Origin: Citricoccus sp. WCRC_4
GTDB lineage: Bacteria > Actinomycetota > Actinomycetes > Actinomycetales > Micrococcaceae
Reading direction: 5' to 3'
Length of the DNA stretch: 7,414 bases
Assembly (NCBI GenBank): GCA_026645375.1
Contig: JAPFFX010000135.1
Span: 1 to 7,414, forward strand
The notes below the pieces were generated by a model. The model was not told the origin of the DNA. It saw nothing but the letters and a program-made list of their open reading frames with translations, and did not search any database. This document shows, one piece after another, positions 4,930 to 7,414 of this stretch (positions are counted from its first letter, which is position 1; every line of letters starts with the position of its first letter). The translations under genes and the position numbers were made by a program.

Positions 4930-7414
4930 ATGGCCCGAACCCCCAAGAAGACCTCCGCCCCGGCCGCCGAGGCCATCCCCCTGGAGCAGGAGAACATCGT
5001 CGACATCGATGTCTCCGCCGAGATGGAGACCTCGTTCCTGGAGTACGCGTACTCGGTGATCTACTCCCGTGCCCTGCCGGACGCGCGGGACGGGATGAAG
5101 CCGGTGCAGCGCCGCATCCTCTACATGATGAGCCAGATGGGCCTGCGCCCGGACCGCGGCCACGTGAAGTCGGCCCGCGTGGTGGGCGAGGTGATGGGCA
5201 AGCTGCACCCGCACGGCGACTCGGCCATCTATGACGCCATGGTGCGCCTGGCCCAGCCGTTCTCGCTGCGCCTGCCGCTGGTGGACGGCCACGGCAACTT
5301 CGGCTCGCTCGACGACGGCCCCGCCGCCCCCCGCTACACCGAGGCCCGGATGGCCCCGGCGGCCCTGGCGATGACGGCCTCGCTCGACGAGGACGTCGTG
5401 GACTTCGTCCCGAACTACGACAACCAGTTCCTCCAGCCGGCGGTGCTGCCGGCCGCCTTCCCCAACCTGCTGGTCAACGGCGCCTCCGGGATCGCCGTGG
5501 GCATGGCGACCAACATGGCCCCGCACAACCTGCGGGAGGTGGTGTCCGCCGCCCGGCACCTGATCGCCCACCCCGAGGCCACCCTCGAGGAGTTGATGCA
5601 GCACGTGCCCGGCCCCGACCTGCCCTCGGGCGGCCGGATCGTGGGGCTCGACGGCATCCGGGACGCCTACGCGTCCGGCCGCGGCTCGTTCAGGATGCGG
5701 GCGAAGGTCGCCATCGAGCAGGTGACGCCCCGCAAGACCGGACTGGTCGTCACCGAGCTGCCCTACGGCGTCGGACCGGAGAAGGTGATCGAGAAGATCA
5801 AGGACGCGGTCAACGCCAAGAAGCTCACCGGCATCTCTGACGTCCTGGACCTCACCGACCGCCGGAACGGCCTCAAGCTCGTCATCGAGCTGAAGTCAGG
5901 GTTCAATCCCCAGGGCGTGCTCGCCCAGCTGTACAAGGCCACGCCGATGGAGGAGTCATTCGGCATCAACAACGTGGCCCTGGTCGAGGGCCAGCCACGC
6001 ACCCTGGGCCTGCGCGAGCTGCTGCAGGTCTACGTCGACCACCGGCTGGACGTGGTGCGCCGGCGGACGGCCCACCGCCTGGCCAAGAAGAAGGACCGCC
6101 TGCACCTGGTCGAGGGCCTGTTGCTGGCCCTCGTGGACATCGACGAGGTCATCCAGATCATACGTTCCTCGGATGACACCGCCGCCGCCCGCACCCGGCT
6201 CATGGGCGTCTTCGACCTCACCGAGATCCAGGCCAATCACATCCTCGAGCTGCGGCTGCGGCAACTGACGAAGTACTCCAGGATCGAGCTGGAGGCCGAG
6301 CAGGACGAGCTGCGCCGGGCGATCGAGGAACTCGAGGCCATCCTCGCCTCGGACGAGCGACTGCGCGCCCTGGTCTCCACCGAGCTGCAGGACGTGGCCG
6401 ACGAGTTCGGCGACGACCGCCGGACCGTCCTGCTGGAGTCCGAGAACATCGCCGCCCCCTCCCCGACCGCAGGGGCCCTTCGCGCGGGCACGGCCCGGTC
6501 CGCGCTGCCCGGCACGCCCGGTCCCGACCCGCTGATGGTCGCCGACACCCCCTGCCTGGTGGTGCTCACCACCGCGGGCCAGCTGGCCCGCACGGTGGAC
6601 GACACGCCGCTGGTCCCGGGGGGCCGCCGCCAGCGCCACGATGCCTACCGCTCGGTGGTGGCGACATCGGCCCGAGGGGAGATCGGCGCCCTCACCTCCA
6701 GTGGCAGGATCCAGCGCGTGCAGGTGGTGGACATCCCGTCGCTGCCGGACGCCTCGCCCACCCCGAACCTGACCACCGGGGTGAAGGTCAAGGACTTCCT
6801 GACCCTGCAGCGCGGGGAGTCGCTCGTGGCCCTGGTGCCCCTGGACACCGTGCTGGCCCTGGGGACGAGCCAGGGAGTCGTCAAGCGGGTGAACCCCGAC
6901 TGGCCGCTGAACCGGGACGACTTCGAGGCGATCGCGCTCAAGGACGGTGACGAGGTGGTCGGGGCCGGGCCGGCACCCGGCGACGACGACCAGCTCGTCT
7001 TCATCACCCGCGCCGGCCAGCTGCTGCGCTACGCCGCCTCCCTGGTCCGCCCGCAGGGCCGCACCGCCGGCGGCATGGCCGGCATCAAGCTCGCCGCGGA
7101 CGACGCCGTGATCGCGTTCTCCGCCGTCCCGGCCGCGGCGGCGGCCGAGGATGTCGCGGGGACCGATCGGGCCGTCGTCGTGACCGTCACGAAGGGTGAG
7201 CAGACCCTGCCGGGCACCGTCGCCGGCTCGGTCAAGCGCACCCCGCTGGCCGAGTACCCGGCCAAGGGCCGGGCCACGGGCGGCGTGCGGGCACACCGGC
7301 TGCTCAAGGGCGAGACGGAACTGGCGCTGGCCTGGGCCGGAGCCGGGCCCGCCCTGGCGGCCACCGCCACGGGCGTCGCGCGTGCCCTGCCGGCCGAGTA
7401 CGGGGCCCGCGACG
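4930..7414 (+). CDS. parC: DNA topoisomerase IV subunit A (ParC/GyrA family), 3' end beyond window
   Basis: The frame is open for 828 codons from ATG 4930 and runs off the right edge, so the stop is not seen. It is the DNA-breakage/reunion subunit of a type IIA topoisomerase, working with an ATPase subunit (ParE/GyrB) to decatenate or relax DNA. Landmarks: YSVIYSRALPDARDGMKPVQRRIL (about 41-64), the quinolone-determining HPHGDSAIYDAM with Ser98 and Asp102 (equivalent to E. coli GyrA Ser83/Asp87), and APRYTEARM with catalytic Tyr136 preceded by Arg135. A coiled-coil/gate region lies around 370-475, an Ala/Pro/Ser-rich linker around 505-530, then beta-pinwheel blades from about 535 (TTAGQLARTV, TSSGRIQRVQ, TSQGVVKRVN, TRAGQLLRYA). 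No canonical QRRGGKG GyrA box is visible; the corresponding place reads GGRRQRHDA. That, and the KPVQRRIL and DGHGNFGSLDDG forms, favour the topoisomerase IV paralog over gyrase. The gene is divergent from the acetyltransferase gene. Confidence 0.92.
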   Translation, partial: MARTPKKTSAPAAEAIPLEQENIVDIDVSAEMETSFLEYAYSVIYSRALPDARDGMKPVQRRILYMMSQMGLRPDRGHVKSARVVGEVMGKLHPHGDSAIYDAMVRLAQPFSLRLPLVDGHGNFGSLDDGPAAPRYTEARMAPAALAMTASLDEDVVDFVPNYDNQFLQPAVLPAAFPNLLVNGASGIAVGMATNMAPHNLREVVSAARHLIAHPEATLEELMQHVPGPDLPSGGRIVGLDGIRDAYASGRGSFRMRAKVAIEQVTPRKTGLVVTELPYGVGPEKVIEKIKDAVNAKKLTGISDVLDLTDRRNGLKLVIELKSGFNPQGVLAQLYKATPMEESFGINNVALVEGQPRTLGLRELLQVYVDHRLDVVRRRTAHRLAKKKDRLHLVEGLLLALVDIDEVIQIIRSSDDTAAARTRLMGVFDLTEIQANHILELRLRQLTKYSRIELEAEQDELRRAIEELEAILASDERLRALVSTELQDVADEFGDDRRTVLLESENIAAPSPTAGALRAGTARSALPGTPGPDPLMVADTPCLVVLTTAGQLARTVDDTPLVPGGRRQRHDAYRSVVATSARGEIGALTSSGRIQRVQVVDIPSLPDASPTPNLTTGVKVKDFLTLQRGESLVALVPLDTVLALGTSQGVVKRVNPDWPLNRDDFEAIALKDGDEVVGAGPAPGDDDQLVFITRAGQLLRYAASLVRPQGRTAGGMAGIKLAADDAVIAFSAVPAAAAAEDVAGTDRAVVVTVTKGEQTLPGTVAGSVKRTPLAEYPAKGRATGGVRAHRLLKGETELALAWAGAGPALAATATGVARALPAEYGARD

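Noticed and set aside
4854..5006. A 51-codon upstream extension of the acetyltransferase frame
   Set aside because: It would overlap the start of the divergent topoisomerase gene, lacks family similarity, and lies upstream of the well-placed -10 element at 4865-4860.
2415..5234. A 939-codon plus-strand open frame antisense to the acetyltransferase gene
   Set aside because: It is a by-product of extreme third-position GC: the reverse frame of a real gene then has few stops. Its translation is Gly/His/Gln/Val-rich with no recognisable domain, and it runs on out of frame into the topoisomerase gene.
5956..7296. A 446-codon minus-strand open frame antisense to the topoisomerase gene
   Set aside because: Same GC-driven shadow effect; low-complexity translation with no domain, opposite a clearly recognisable ParC/GyrA protein.
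1..7414. CRISPR arrays, transposable elements, tRNA/rRNA genes or riboswitches
   Set aside because: No regularly spaced repeats, transposase-like protein, terminal inverted repeats with target duplications, or recognisable RNA fold were seen, and genes occupy nearly all of the window.

Overview
The window is very GC-rich, with G or C at almost every third codon position. It carries a compact run of conserved chromosomal genes that looks like a high-GC actinobacterium, most plausibly a member of the Micrococcaceae/Micrococcales (Kocuria, Micrococcus or Arthrobacter relatives). That placement is inferred from gene content and order plus protein style, not from a search. I see no insertion sequence, phage gene, CRISPR array, tRNA or rRNA, and no compositional break that would suggest transfer. 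There is no gene-free stretch longer than about 100 bases.

Layout, left to right. The last 29 codons of a plus-strand gene end at 91 with a tail typical of SepH (DUF3071), an actinobacterial FtsZ-associated cell-division protein. It converges on a minus-strand cluster, with a 31-bp junction holding a perfect 9-bp-stem hairpin. The minus-strand cluster reads, in transcription order (right to left): a 907-residue fusion of an N-terminal GNAT acetyltransferase with an ADP-forming acyl-CoA-synthetase-like region (PatA type, 4853 to 2130); a 94-bp spacer; a DUF5998-family protein (2035 to 1286); and, joined by a 4-base stop/start overlap, an alkaline-phosphatase-superfamily phosphodiesterase/nucleotide pyrophosphatase (1289 to 123). 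Divergent from the acetyltransferase, across 76 bp, a plus-strand type IIA topoisomerase A subunit (ParC/GyrA family, best called topoisomerase IV subunit A) starts at 4930 and runs off the right edge without a stop.

Functionally the window joins chromosome topology (ParC), cell division (SepH) and probable acetyl-CoA-dependent protein lysine acetylation (PatA-like), with two less understood proteins between them. The DUF5998/phosphodiesterase pair is probably translationally coupled and is the least characterised part. The most interesting sequence-level signals are a perfectly spaced leaderless promoter arrangement in front of the acetyltransferase gene, possibly overlapping the topoisomerase promoter; apparent loss of catalytic residues in the acyl-CoA-synthetase half of the acetyltransferase; and a Cys/His cluster in the DUF5998 protein. 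I found no convincing evidence of a wholly new multi-gene system; this mostly reads as conserved housekeeping DNA.
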